Source of the DNA: an uncultured Lachnospiraceae bacterium
Lineage (GTDB): Bacteria; Bacillota; Clostridia; Lachnospirales; Lachnospiraceae
Direction: 5' to 3'
DNA length: 64,000 bases
Assembly (NCBI GenBank): GCA_900316625.1
Contig: ONDO01000004.1
Coordinates: 99,944 to 163,943 of the forward strand
Numbering within the stretch: position 1 is the first letter of the stretch; every line of letters starts with the position of its first letter. The notes below the pieces were generated by a model. It searched no databases and was not told the DNA's origin. It saw only the letters and a program-made list of their open reading frames with translations. The position numbers were made by a program, and so were the translations under genes. This document shows, piece by piece, positions 9,086-17,077 of this stretch.

Positions 9086-9793
9086 ATGACAGGATTGGAA
9101 TTCGGCCTACTGCTGATTGGCGCTTTGCTGGTGGCAGCAAGTTTTTTTATGACAAAAAAGTTTTCAGATTCAGATATCGATGAACTGAAAAAAATGTCAG
9201 AAAGCCAGATCAAAGTGATTCTGGAAAAACAGTTAAAAGAAGCAGATGGTGTGATTGAAGCTGCCATTGATTCCAAGATGGATCAGAAGATGGAAGAACT
9301 CGATGTCCGTTCTGACAAGGAAACGAATAACAAGATCAAGCAGATCTCCGAATACTCTGATTCTGTTTTGGATTCTATGAATAAGTCTCATGATGAGATT
9401 ATGTTCATGTATGACATGCTGAATGAAAAACAGGAAAAGACGACGGAACTAACCAAGAATCTTCAGGCGATGGAATCTGAGATTCGTATGCTGAAGGATG
9501 CAATCGAGAAGAAGGTAGAAGAGTTACAGGAATTAAATGTTCCGGTAGCCCTTCCTGAAGAAACGATAAGCGAAGAAGAGCCTTCTATCATTTCAGATGT
9601 TGAAGATACGATTCCACATGCTTTTGCGGAACATGTTCAAACGGAAGATAATCCGAATCAGAAAAATGACAATTCTGCAATTCTTGAGTTGCATAAGATG
9701 GGATATTCTGAGATAGAGATTGCAAAAAAACTGGGACGTGGCCTTGGTGAAGTGAAGCTGGTTCTCGGCTTATTTATGAGAAACGAGGGCTAA
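9086..9793 (+). CDS. Membrane-anchored coiled-coil protein, DUF6115-like
   Basis: A 235-residue protein with one N-terminal membrane segment (about 3-22), a long Glu/Lys/Met-rich coiled coil (about 35-155), an acidic linker (160-200), and a compact C-terminal motif (about 203-235) that reads like a short helix-turn-helix (LHKMGYSEIEIAKKLGRGLG). This C-terminal module is typical of DUF6115 proteins next to sigD in Firmicutes. The N-in/out topology is not determined. Between the unknown 108-residue protein and the MltG-like protein, it probably has a motility- or envelope-related role, but this is inference. Confidence 0.75.
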   Translation: MTGLEFGLLLIGALLVAASFFMTKKFSDSDIDELKKMSESQIKVILEKQLKEADGVIEAAIDSKMDQKMEELDVRSDKETNNKIKQISEYSDSVLDSMNKSHDEIMFMYDMLNEKQEKTTELTKNLQAMESEIRMLKDAIEKKVEELQELNVPVALPEETISEEEPSIISDVEDTIPHAFAEHVQTEDNPNQKNDNSAILELHKMGYSEIEIAKKLGRGLGEVKLVLGLFMRNEG

Positions 9794-9797
9794 GCAG

Positions 9798-10391
9798 ATG
9801 AGAATGAAATATTTTACCAGAGGAATGGGAATTGGATTCATCATCGCTTCCATGATCTTTATGATTGCATTTGCTTTTTATCGTCCGAAGATGTCAGAGG
9901 AACAGATTCGTACCGAGGCAGCAAAACTGGGAATGATCGATCCCTCTCTTCCTTCCGGACTTATGTCTGATCAGGAATCTGATAGCAAGAGTGAAGCAAC
10001 GGATGATAAGGGAGCTGATACCAAAGAATCGGATACGAAAGAATCTGAAGAACAGGAATCAAATGATGCGGATGCAAGTGCGAATCCGGATGCAGAGGTG
10101 ACTCCATCCTATGATGGAGAAACAAGTGTAACGAATGTGGATCCTAAGGATGCTCATGATGCACCCAGATCCGATACGAATGAATCTATCGCCTTTTCCA
10201 TTGGTGCTGGTGAGACATCTGATACAGTAGGCAGTGATCTTGAAAACAAAGGACTTGTGAATAGTGGCAGTGAGTTCGATTCTTATCTGGAAAATAATGG
10301 ATATGATAATCGTATTCAGCCTGGAAATTATGATATTCCAAAGTCTGCATCTTATGATGAGATAGCTCGTATCATTACCAAGCAAAATTGA
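9798..10391 (+). CDS. Short MltG/YceG-like membrane protein lacking the catalytic domain
   Basis: A 197-residue protein with one N-terminal membrane helix (about 10-31), an acidic low-complexity linker rich in Asp, Ser, Glu and Thr (about 50-125), and a C-terminal module (about 130-197). The module resembles the small LysM-like domain of the endolytic transglycosylase MltG (IGAGETSDTVGSDLENKGLV, then a NIQPGNYDI-like RIQPGNYDI). Full MltG is about 330-400 residues and ends with a catalytic domain; none is present here. It is the last gene before a terminator. It may bind peptidoglycan rather than cleave it (inference). Confidence 0.7.
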   Translation: MRMKYFTRGMGIGFIIASMIFMIAFAFYRPKMSEEQIRTEAAKLGMIDPSLPSGLMSDQESDSKSEATDDKGADTKESDTKESEEQESNDADASANPDAEVTPSYDGETSVTNVDPKDAHDAPRSDTNESIAFSIGAGETSDTVGSDLENKGLVNSGSEFDSYLENNGYDNRIQPGNYDIPKSASYDEIARIITKQN

Positions 10392-10427
10392 TTTATCTAA
10401 CTGAATAATTAATGTTGAATTCTTCTA

Positions 10428-10467
10428 GAAAACTCCTTATGCAGTCTTGCGTATGGAGTTTTCTTCT
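10428..10467 (+). terminator. Terminator closing the chemotaxis operon
   Basis: An inverted repeat with arms 10428-10442 and 10449-10463 (15 pairs with one mismatch and one G-U) and a 6-base loop is followed by a T-rich tract. It lies 36 bases after the MltG-like gene. The downstream arm also contains the -35 box proposed for rpsB. Confidence 0.75.
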
Positions 10468-10475
10468 GTTATAAT
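10447..10475 (+). promoter_or_regulatory. Promoter for rpsB-tsf
   Basis: TTGCGT (10447-10452), a 17-base spacer and a perfect TATAAT (10470-10475). Transcription would start near 10482, leaving a leader of about 100 bases before rpsB, long enough for the S2 autoregulation known in other bacteria. The promoter overlaps the terminator of the preceding operon. Confidence 0.75.
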
Positions 10476-10584
10476 CTTTTCTGTTTGTAGTCAACACACA
10501 GAAAGGATCGTCGAATCGGTGCCTGCTCAGGGTCTTTCGGCGAAGAGATCTTCTGTGGAAGAATAACCATTTGGAGGTAACAAA

Positions 10585-11298
10585 ATGAGCGTAGTATCTA
10601 TGAAACAGCTGCTTGAAGCCGGTGTACATTTCGGCCATCAGACCAGAAGATGGAACCCTAAGATGGCTCCTTACATCTTCACCGAGCGTAACGGAATCTA
10701 TATCATCGATCTTCAGAAGACCGTTGGTATGATTGACACCGCTTACAATGCAGTATATGACGTTGTTTCCCAGGGAGGTACCATCCTCTTCGTTGGAACC
10801 AAGAAGCAGGCTCAGGACGCAATCAAGGACGAAGCTCTTCGTTGCGGAATGTTCTATGTAAATGAGCGTTGGCTCGGTGGTATGCTGACCAACTTCAAGA
10901 CCATCCAGTCTCGTATCGATCGTCTTAAGAAGATTGAGCGTATGCAGGAAGATGGTACTTTCGATGTTCTTCCTAAGAAGGAAGTTATGGAGCTTAAGAA
11001 GGAACTCGCCAAGCTTCAGAAGAACCTTGGCGGTATCAAGGATATGAAGCGCATCCCTGATGCAATCTTCGTTGTTGATCCTAAGAAGGAACATATCTGT
11101 GTTCAGGAAGCTCAGTCTCTTGGAATCACTCTGATTGGTATCGCTGATACGAACTGTGATCCTGAAGAACTTGATTTCGTAATTCCTGGTAACGATGATG
11201 CAATCCGCGCTGTTAAGCTTCTTACCGGTGCTATGGCTGATGCAGTTATCGAAGCTAAGCAGGGAACGGAGAACGTAGCTCCTGCAGAAGAAGCATAA
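10585..11298 (+). CDS. rpsB: 30S ribosomal protein S2
   Basis: A 237-residue S2, normal size. Hallmarks are [22 protein letters not shown] at the N-terminus, a helical-hairpin insert (about 100-150), and IADTNCDP with the C-terminal [10 protein letters not shown] motif. It binds the 30S head-body junction. It has a strong ggagg ribosome site and is followed 27 bases later by tsf, the near-universal pair. Confidence 0.99.
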   Translation: MSVVSMKQLLEAGVHFGHQTRRWNPKMAPYIFTERNGIYIIDLQKTVGMIDTAYNAVYDVVSQGGTILFVGTKKQAQDAIKDEALRCGMFYVNERWLGGMLTNFKTIQSRIDRLKKIERMQEDGTFDVLPKKEVMELKKELAKLQKNLGGIKDMKRIPDAIFVVDPKKEHICVQEAQSLGITLIGIADTNCDPEELDFVIPGNDDAIRAVKLLTGAMADAVIEAKQGTENVAPAEEA

Positions 11299-11325
11299 TT
11301 ATTACTTTATTTTTGGAGGTTTATC

Positions 11326-12258
11326 ATGGCTATTACAGCATCTATGGTGAAAGAACTTCGTGAGTCCACCGGCGCAGGCATGATGGAGTGCAAGAAGGCT
11401 CTTAACGAAACCAACGGTAACATGGAGGAAGCAGTAGAATACCTTCGTAAGCATGGTATGGCTAAGGCTGAGAAGAAGGCTAACAGAATTGCAGCTGAAG
11501 GTCTTTGCCGTGTAGCATCCGCTTCTGACAAGGTAGCAGCAGTTGTTGAAGTTAACTCTGAGACAGACTTCGTTGCTAAGAATGCTACTTTCCAGGAATT
11601 TGTTGATGCTGTTGCAGTTCAGGCTGTTAACAGCTCTGCAGCAGACATGGACGCATTCATGGCTGAAGCATGGAACGAAGATCCTTCCATGACTGTTTCT
11701 GACAAGCTTGTTTCTGAAATCGCAGTTATTGGTGAGAAGCTCTCCATTCGTCGTTTCAAGAAGCTCGAAGCAGCTCATGGCTGTGTTGTTTCTTACGTAC
11801 ATGGCGGCGGACGTATCGCAGTTCTCGTTGAGGCTGATACTGATGTTGTTAACGACGAAGTTAAGGAAGCTCTGAACAATGTTTGCATGCAGATCGCTGC
11901 TATGAACCCTAAGTTCCTCTCTGATGCTGATGTTGATCAGGATTACCTCGCTCATGAGACCGAGATCATCAAGGATCAGATCAACAACGATCCTAAGGAA
12001 GCTTCCAAGCCGGATAAGGTTAAGGAAGGTATGGTTAAGGGTAGAATTAACAAGCAGCTCAAGGAAGTTTGCCTCCTTGACCAGGTTTATGTTAAGGCTG
12101 CTGACGGAAAACAGAATGTTGCTCAGTATATCGCTGAGGTTTCCAAGTCTGTTGGCGCTACCGTTTCTCTTAAGAAGTTCGTTCGTTTTGAGACCGGTGA
12201 AGGTATGGAGAAGAAGGTTGAAAACTTCGCAGCAGAAGTTGCAAGCCAGATTCACTAA
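11326..12258 (+). CDS. tsf: Translation elongation factor Ts
   Basis: A 310-residue EF-Ts, the nucleotide-exchange factor that recharges EF-Tu with GTP. It has an N-terminal UBA-like domain with VKELRESTGAGMMECKKAL, the diagnostic TDFVAKN motif (about residues 80-86) and the two core subdomains, with a good tttggagg ribosome site. A strong terminator follows. A long opposite-strand frame across it is a codon-bias shadow. Confidence 0.98.
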   Translation: MAITASMVKELRESTGAGMMECKKALNETNGNMEEAVEYLRKHGMAKAEKKANRIAAEGLCRVASASDKVAAVVEVNSETDFVAKNATFQEFVDAVAVQAVNSSAADMDAFMAEAWNEDPSMTVSDKLVSEIAVIGEKLSIRRFKKLEAAHGCVVSYVHGGGRIAVLVEADTDVVNDEVKEALNNVCMQIAAMNPKFLSDADVDQDYLAHETEIIKDQINNDPKEASKPDKVKEGMVKGRINKQLKEVCLLDQVYVKAADGKQNVAQYIAEVSKSVGATVSLKKFVRFETGEGMEKKVENFAAEVASQIH

Positions 12259-12289
12259 TTTTCTTACCAACTGAAAAGAAAATAATTTT

Positions 12290-12320
12290 GGTCCGGATGA
12301 GTTACATCCGGACCTTTTTT
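12290..12320 (+). terminator. Terminator after tsf
   Basis: A perfect 10-pair stem (12290-12299 with 12305-12314), 5-base loop and six T. Confidence 0.9.
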
Positions 12321-12337
12321 ATGTATTTGCTTGACTT

Positions 12338-12366
12338 TTTACGATCACTCAGTAAAAATATATTGT
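12338..12366 (+). promoter_or_regulatory. Possible promoter for deacetylase-bactofilin-pyrH-frr
   Basis: TTTACG (12338-12343), 17-base spacer and TATTGT (12361-12366). Each box matches the consensus at only four of six positions. It is placed correctly between the tsf terminator and the deacetylase gene, but a neighbouring TTGACT (12331) without a matching -10 makes the exact site uncertain. Confidence 0.35.
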
Positions 12367-12413
12367 GATTTAAAAACGTGATTATTTAGCCTTTTTACAT
12401 GGAGGCATTCAAT

Positions 12414-13355
12414 TTGGATTCCAATAATATGGCGTTGAACGAACAAAGGAATAAGCGTAAGCGGATTCGTAAGATGAAGACTGGTATTGTGACCTTCATC
12501 GGAATCTGGTTCATGATTATTACGGTTGTAAACGTAATATTATGTTGGCGTGTAATTGTTCTTCAAAATGAAGTGAATGCTTTACTTCGTGGTAAAGTTG
12601 AAAAAACAAGTGTTGAATCTGCTGCACCAGTTCAGGATATCTCTGACGAAACGCAGGAGATAGGTACACTTGTTACAAGCGATTCCGGAACGGGAGAGGA
12701 GAACCTCAGAAATGCAGATGATATTCTGAAGGTTTATCTGACCTTTGATGATGGTCCTTCTGATAATTCCAATCAGATTCTTGATATTTTAGATGATTAT
12801 GGCGTTAAGGCTACATTCTTCGTGACTGGAAAGGAAAATTCTTCTTCCATCGCTGTCTATCAGAGAATTGTAAATGAAGGGCATACGATCGGTATGCATT
12901 CTTATTCTCACAAATATAATGAACTTTATCAGTCGATGGATTCCTTTAGTGCGGATTACAATCGAATTCATAATCTGATTCTGAATACAACTGGAGTGGA
13001 TTCTCATTTTTATCGTTTCCCTGGTGGATCTTCGAATCAGGTCAGTGATACCGACATGGCTCAGTTTATTCATTTTTTGAATAGTAATAATGTCACATAT
13101 GTGGACTGGAATGTATCTAGCGGAGACGCTACTTCTGAGCCTTTAACAAGGGACGATCTTGTTGAAAACGTTATGAACGATGTGGTAAAATACAAAACGT
13201 CGGTGGTTTTACTACATGATGCGTCTGACAAGAAGACAACCGTTCAGGCATTACCTAAGTTAATAGAGTCACTTCAGCGGGAGGGGGCAATCATCCTTCC
13301 GATCAGCGATGATACCAAGCCGATACAGCATGTGACTCTTGTTGATAATCAATAA
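12414..13355 (+). CDS. Membrane-anchored polysaccharide deacetylase (NodB domain)
   Basis: A 313-residue type II membrane protein with an N-terminal helix (about 24-45), an Asp/Glu/Ser/Thr-rich spacer (60-105) and a NodB/CE4 domain (about 105-300). The metal and catalytic motifs are intact: TFDDGP with D112-D113, HSYSH with H162 and H166, RFPGGSS, DWNVSSGDA and LLHD. Such enzymes remove acetyl groups from cell-wall glycans outside the membrane. I place the start at TTG 12414, because GGAGG (12401-12405) lies 8 bases before it and overlaps the upstream ATG at 12399, which has no ribosome site of its own. The bactofilin gene follows after 18 bases. Confidence 0.92.
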   Translation: MDSNNMALNEQRNKRKRIRKMKTGIVTFIGIWFMIITVVNVILCWRVIVLQNEVNALLRGKVEKTSVESAAPVQDISDETQEIGTLVTSDSGTGEENLRNADDILKVYLTFDDGPSDNSNQILDILDDYGVKATFFVTGKENSSSIAVYQRIVNEGHTIGMHSYSHKYNELYQSMDSFSADYNRIHNLILNTTGVDSHFYRFPGGSSNQVSDTDMAQFIHFLNSNNVTYVDWNVSSGDATSEPLTRDDLVENVMNDVVKYKTSVVLLHDASDKKTTVQALPKLIESLQREGAIILPISDDTKPIQHVTLVDNQ

Positions 13356-13373
13356 TACGGAGGAGTTAATAAG

Positions 13374-14150
13374 ATGGGATTTTTCAAGGATTTTAAAGAT
13401 GACTTCTCGGATGCAGTCGATGAAATGATTCCTGAAGAAGGAAACAAGACGAATTCTGATGATGTTATGGTGAACACACTCGATGAGGACCTCGATGTTG
13501 ATACCGAACTGTCGAAGTTAGATGGTCTTCTTGAGAAGGCTACAAAGAAGGCAGATGAGCCTGCAAAGAAAACTGTAACTACAGTAAATACGCTTAATAA
13601 CGAAGTGAAAAAGAAAGAAGAAAAGAAGATGGACCAGAATAATTCTGTAAATGCTGCTGTTGACAATGCTGTTAATGCTGTTGCTCCCCTTCCTGTAAGT
13701 GATGAGCAGGCAGTAATCACTACTGGAATGACCATTAAGGGTGATCTTGAGTCTACTGGTTCCATTAAGGTAGAAGGTACCATCAATGGTAACGTATCCT
13801 GCAATGGTAAGCTCGAAATTAACGGTACTGTTCGCGGTAATTCTAATTCTTCTGAATTCTATGCTGATGCAGCTAAGATTGAAGGCGAAGTTATTACCAG
13901 CGGAACCGCTAAGATTGGTGCCGGTTCTGTAATCATCGGTAACATCACTGCTAATTCCGCTGTAATTGCAGGTGCTGTTAAGGGCGATATCGATGTTCAG
14001 GGACCTGTTGTTGTTGATACCTCTGCAGTTGTTATGGGTAATATCAAGTCCCGTTCTGTACAGATCAACAATGGTGCAGTTATCGAAGGTTTCTGCAGCC
14101 AGAGCTATGCTGATGTAGATGTTGAAAGCGTATTCGAGAATGTCGATTGA
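13374..14150 (+). CDS. Bactofilin-family cytoskeletal protein
   Basis: A 258-residue protein. The N-terminal 110 residues are charged and probably disordered; residues about 115-235 form the bactofilin (DUF583) right-handed beta-helix, seen as repeated short G-spaced strands (GMTIKGDLESTGSIKVEGTI, then INGTV, IEGEV, IGNITANS, VKGDIDVQG). Bactofilins polymerise into membrane-associated filaments and position wall enzymes. An upstream neighbour that modifies wall glycans fits that role. The gene overlaps pyrH by 11 bases. The N-terminal extension is longer than in most bactofilins (150-180 residues total). Confidence 0.88.
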   Translation: MGFFKDFKDDFSDAVDEMIPEEGNKTNSDDVMVNTLDEDLDVDTELSKLDGLLEKATKKADEPAKKTVTTVNTLNNEVKKKEEKKMDQNNSVNAAVDNAVNAVAPLPVSDEQAVITTGMTIKGDLESTGSIKVEGTINGNVSCNGKLEINGTVRGNSNSSEFYADAAKIEGEVITSGTAKIGAGSVIIGNITANSAVIAGAVKGDIDVQGPVVVDTSAVVMGNIKSRSVQINNGAVIEGFCSQSYADVDVESVFENVD

Positions 14151-14853
14151 GAATAAGGGCAGAGTTCTTTTAAAACTTTCCGGTGAAGCGCTTGCCGGAG
14201 ATAAGAAAACCGGATTTGATGCCAAAACCGTACTTCGTGTTGCGCGTGAGGTTAAGAAGTTAAAGGACCTTGGTGTTGAAATTGGCGTTGTTATCGGTGG
14301 CGGCAACTTCTGGAGAGGAAGAACCGGAGAAGAACTTACCAGAAGCAAGGCAGATCAGATTGGTATGCTTGCAACCATCATGAACTGCATCTATGTATCT
14401 GATATGTTCCGTTCCGTTGGAATGGATACTGATATCCTTACACCTTTTGTATGCGGTGGATTTACCAAGCTCTACTCTGTAGATCTTGCAGAAGAAGTAC
14501 TTACATCTGGTAAGGTTGTATTCTTTGCAGGTGGTATTGGACATCCTTACTTCTCTACAGATACTGCAACTGCACTTCGAGCCATTGAGATCAAGGCAGA
14601 TATGATCCTTCTTGCCAAGGCGATTGATGGTGTATATGACAGTGATCCGAAAACGAATCCTGCTGCAAAGAAGTATGATTCGATTACCATCAATGATGTT
14701 ATTGATCAGAAGCTTCAGGCGATTGATCTTACAGCATCTATGATGTGTCTCGAGAATAAGATGCCTATGCGTGTCTTCGCACTTGCAGAAGAGAATGGCA
14801 TCATGAATGCCTTTACCGGCAATAACTTTAACGGAACCATGATTACCCTGTAA
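14140..14853 (+). CDS. pyrH: UMP kinase
   Basis: A 237-residue UMP kinase that makes UDP from UMP in the cytoplasm. Motifs are RVLLKLSGEAL at the N-terminus, GVVIGGGNFWRGR, DQIGMLATIMN and the C-terminal FTGNNFNGTMI. The ATG at 14140 gives the canonical N-terminus; an in-frame ATG at 14119 would add seven residues inside the bactofilin gene and has no ribosome site. frr follows after 10 bases, the standard pyrH-frr pair. Confidence 0.97.
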   Translation: MSIENKGRVLLKLSGEALAGDKKTGFDAKTVLRVAREVKKLKDLGVEIGVVIGGGNFWRGRTGEELTRSKADQIGMLATIMNCIYVSDMFRSVGMDTDILTPFVCGGFTKLYSVDLAEEVLTSGKVVFFAGGIGHPYFSTDTATALRAIEIKADMILLAKAIDGVYDSDPKTNPAAKKYDSITINDVIDQKLQAIDLTASMMCLENKMPMRVFALAEENGIMNAFTGNNFNGTMITL

Positions 14854-14863
14854 GGAGATATTT

Positions 14864-15418
14864 ATGTCTGAGAGACTGAATGACTGTTCCGAGCGTATGG
14901 AGAAATCCCTCGGAAATCTGAAAGAGGAACTGAATACCGTTCGCGCAGGACGTGCGAACCCTCATGTGCTTGACCATGTAATGGTTGATTATTATGGAGC
15001 GCCCACTCCCGTACTGCAGGTTGCAAATGTAACTGTACCTGAAGCTCGTATGATTCAGATTCAGCCTTGGGAACCCAATATTCTAAAGGATATTGAGAAG
15101 GCAATTATGATCTCTGATGTTGGTATCAATCCGACCAATGATGGTAAAGTGATCCGTCTTGTATTCCCTGATCTTACCGAGGACCGCCGTAAGGAACTGG
15201 TTAAGGATGTTAAGAAGAAGGGCGAAGACGCTAAGGTTGCTGTTCGCAACATCCGTCGTGATGCTATGGATGCACTGAAGAAGGATCTGAAGGCCGCTGA
15301 GATTTCAGAGGATGAAGAGAAGGACCTAGAGGCTGAAGTTCAGACCATTACCGATTCTTTTGTTAAGAAGATTGATCTTGCGATTGAAGAAAAGACCAAG
15401 GAACTGATGACAGTCTGA
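14864..15418 (+). CDS. frr: Ribosome recycling factor
   Basis: A 184-residue RRF of exactly normal length, which with EF-G splits post-termination ribosomes. Diagnostic segments are LNTVRAGRANPHVLD, YYGAPTPVLQVANVTVPEARM and PNILKDIEKAI. A clear aaggaga ribosome site precedes the ATG, and a terminator follows. Confidence 0.98.
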   Translation: MSERLNDCSERMEKSLGNLKEELNTVRAGRANPHVLDHVMVDYYGAPTPVLQVANVTVPEARMIQIQPWEPNILKDIEKAIMISDVGINPTNDGKVIRLVFPDLTEDRRKELVKDVKKKGEDAKVAVRNIRRDAMDALKKDLKAAEISEDEEKDLEAEVQTITDSFVKKIDLAIEEKTKELMTV

Positions 15419-15442
15419 TTGTCGTTTCTTACTTTAAGATAC

Positions 15443-15475
15443 AAAGGATACGCTTGTGGCGTATCCTTTTTCTTT
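15443..15475 (+). terminator. Terminator after frr
   Basis: An 8-pair GC-rich stem (15446-15453 with 15459-15466), extended by A/T pairs, with a 5-base loop and a T-rich tail. Confidence 0.88.
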
Positions 15476-15489
15476 TGCCCCGATTCTTG

Positions 15490-15495
15490 TATAAT
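15490..15495 (+). promoter_or_regulatory. -10 box of probable uppS-cdsA-dxr-rseP promoter
   Basis: A perfect TATAAT lies 32 bases before the uppS ATG and just after the frr terminator. No convincing -35 box is found at 16-18 bases, so only the -10 is reported. Confidence 0.55.
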
Positions 15496-15526
15496 ATATG
15501 AGTTATAGAAGAAAGAGAGGTTAGAC

Positions 15527-16225
15527 ATGAAGGTACCGAATCATGTTGCCATAATACTAGATGGTAATGGCCGTTGGGCTAAATCACAGGGGAAACCTAG
15601 AACCTATGGCCATAAGGTTGGCGCAGAGAATGTGGAGAAGATCTCTAGAGCAGCACAGGCTATGGGAATCAAGTATCTGACCCTGTATGCATTCTCTACA
15701 GAGAACTGGAAGAGACCTCAGGACGAAGTGAACACTCTGATGAAGCTTCTTTCTGCTTACCTTCGCAAATGCCAAAAAGATTCTGTTGAGAATAATATGC
15801 GGGTCCGTATTATCGGAGACCGGGAACCCTTATCGGATGACCTGAAGAAGGAGATTCATGATTTAGAAGAAATCTCCAAGAATTTTGATGGTTTTCATCT
15901 CACCATTGCAGTGAATTATGGTGGAAGAGATGAAATCATTCGTAGTGCAAGGAAAGCTTTTGATGAGCTTTTGAGTGAGGGGAAGGATTCTTCCTCCCTT
16001 ACGGAAGAGCTCCTCGGAAAGCATCTGGATACTTATGATCTTCCAGATCCGGATCTTATGATCCGTACTTCCGGAGAAGAGAGACTGTCGAACTATCTCT
16101 TATGGCAGCTTGCTTATGCGGAATTCTATTTTACGAGTGTTCCCTGGCCTATTTTCTCGAATGAAGATTTAAAGCTGGCCGTAGAAGAGTATGACAGACG
16201 AAACCGCCGTTTTGGCGCAGTTTAA
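15527..16225 (+). CDS. uppS: Undecaprenyl diphosphate synthase (isoprenyl transferase)
   Basis: A 232-residue cis-prenyltransferase that extends farnesyl diphosphate with isopentenyl diphosphate to the C55 lipid carrier of wall synthesis. It shows the HVAIILDGNGRWA active-site Asp motif, YAFSTENWKRP, and the MIRTSGEERLSNYLLWQ signature. RBS gagagg. The upp-cds-dxr-rse order below is the standard Firmicutes cluster. Confidence 0.97.
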   Translation: MKVPNHVAIILDGNGRWAKSQGKPRTYGHKVGAENVEKISRAAQAMGIKYLTLYAFSTENWKRPQDEVNTLMKLLSAYLRKCQKDSVENNMRVRIIGDREPLSDDLKKEIHDLEEISKNFDGFHLTIAVNYGGRDEIIRSARKAFDELLSEGKDSSSLTEELLGKHLDTYDLPDPDLMIRTSGEERLSNYLLWQLAYAEFYFTSVPWPIFSNEDLKLAVEEYDRRNRRFGAV

Positions 16226-16237
16226 AGGAGCGTATTT

Positions 16238-17041
16238 ATGTTTAAGACGAGACTTCTGAGTGGTATCATCCTTGTGGCTTTGGCCTTAATTTTGATTATC
16301 AGCGGTGGTGAGATCCTTCTTGTTTCTACCGCGATGATTTCCATGATTGGTCAGTATGAACTCTATCGTGTTTTCCATGTAGAGAAAAAAGCCCCAGGCT
16401 TATTAGGCTATCTTTTTACAGCTTGCTATTTTGCAGATCTGGAATATTCTTTCCTTCCTGATCTTGAAGTAGCAGTAATTGTTTTCCTGATTCTGCTTCT
16501 TGCTATATTTGTATTCTCTTTTCCGAAATATAAGGCAGACCAGATCATGGCAGCCTTCTTTGGGATTTTCTATGTTTCCATCATGCTCAGCTTCATCTAC
16601 CAGACCAGAATGATCGAGAATGGAGCATACATTGTATGGTTGATCTTCCTTTGCTCCTGGGGTTGCGATACTTGCGCATATTGCGTTGGTGTTCTCTTAG
16701 GAAAGCATAAGATGGCTCCCATCCTTAGCCCTAAGAAATCTGTAGAAGGCGCTATCGGTGGTGTCTGTGGAGCTTTCCTTCTGACACTGCTTTATTCTTT
16801 TATCTTCCGTGCACAGATGGGTGTCTCCCTTAAGGAGATGCTGATTCTTGGACTCATCAGCGCTGTCGGTGGTTTGATCTCTATGGTAGGAGATCTGGCT
16901 GCATCCGCAATCAAGCGTAATTATGAAATCAAAGATTACGGCACACTGATTCCCGGACATGGTGGAATTCTCGATCGTTTTGACTCTGTTATCATTACTG
17001 CACCCATTATTTACTATCTTGCAGTATATCTTGTTACCTAA
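16238..17041 (+). CDS. cdsA: Phosphatidate cytidylyltransferase
   Basis: A 267-residue integral membrane enzyme with about seven to eight hydrophobic segments. It carries the CDP-diglyceride synthase signature near the C-terminus (SAIKRNYEIKDYGTLIPGHG followed by GILDRFDS). It makes CDP-diacylglycerol from phosphatidate and CTP for phospholipid synthesis. It lies 12 bases after uppS with an aaggagc ribosome site. Confidence 0.96.
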   Translation: MFKTRLLSGIILVALALILIISGGEILLVSTAMISMIGQYELYRVFHVEKKAPGLLGYLFTACYFADLEYSFLPDLEVAVIVFLILLLAIFVFSFPKYKADQIMAAFFGIFYVSIMLSFIYQTRMIENGAYIVWLIFLCSWGCDTCAYCVGVLLGKHKMAPILSPKKSVEGAIGGVCGAFLLTLLYSFIFRAQMGVSLKEMLILGLISAVGGLISMVGDLAASAIKRNYEIKDYGTLIPGHGGILDRFDSVIITAPIIYYLAVYLVT

Positions 17042-17077
17042 GACGAATCTTTTTATCTCTTGTACCCTGGAGGCATT

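Noticed and set aside
11302-12270. 322-codon minus-strand frame opposite tsf
   Set aside because: EF-Ts is clear on the + strand; the reverse frame is a shadow.
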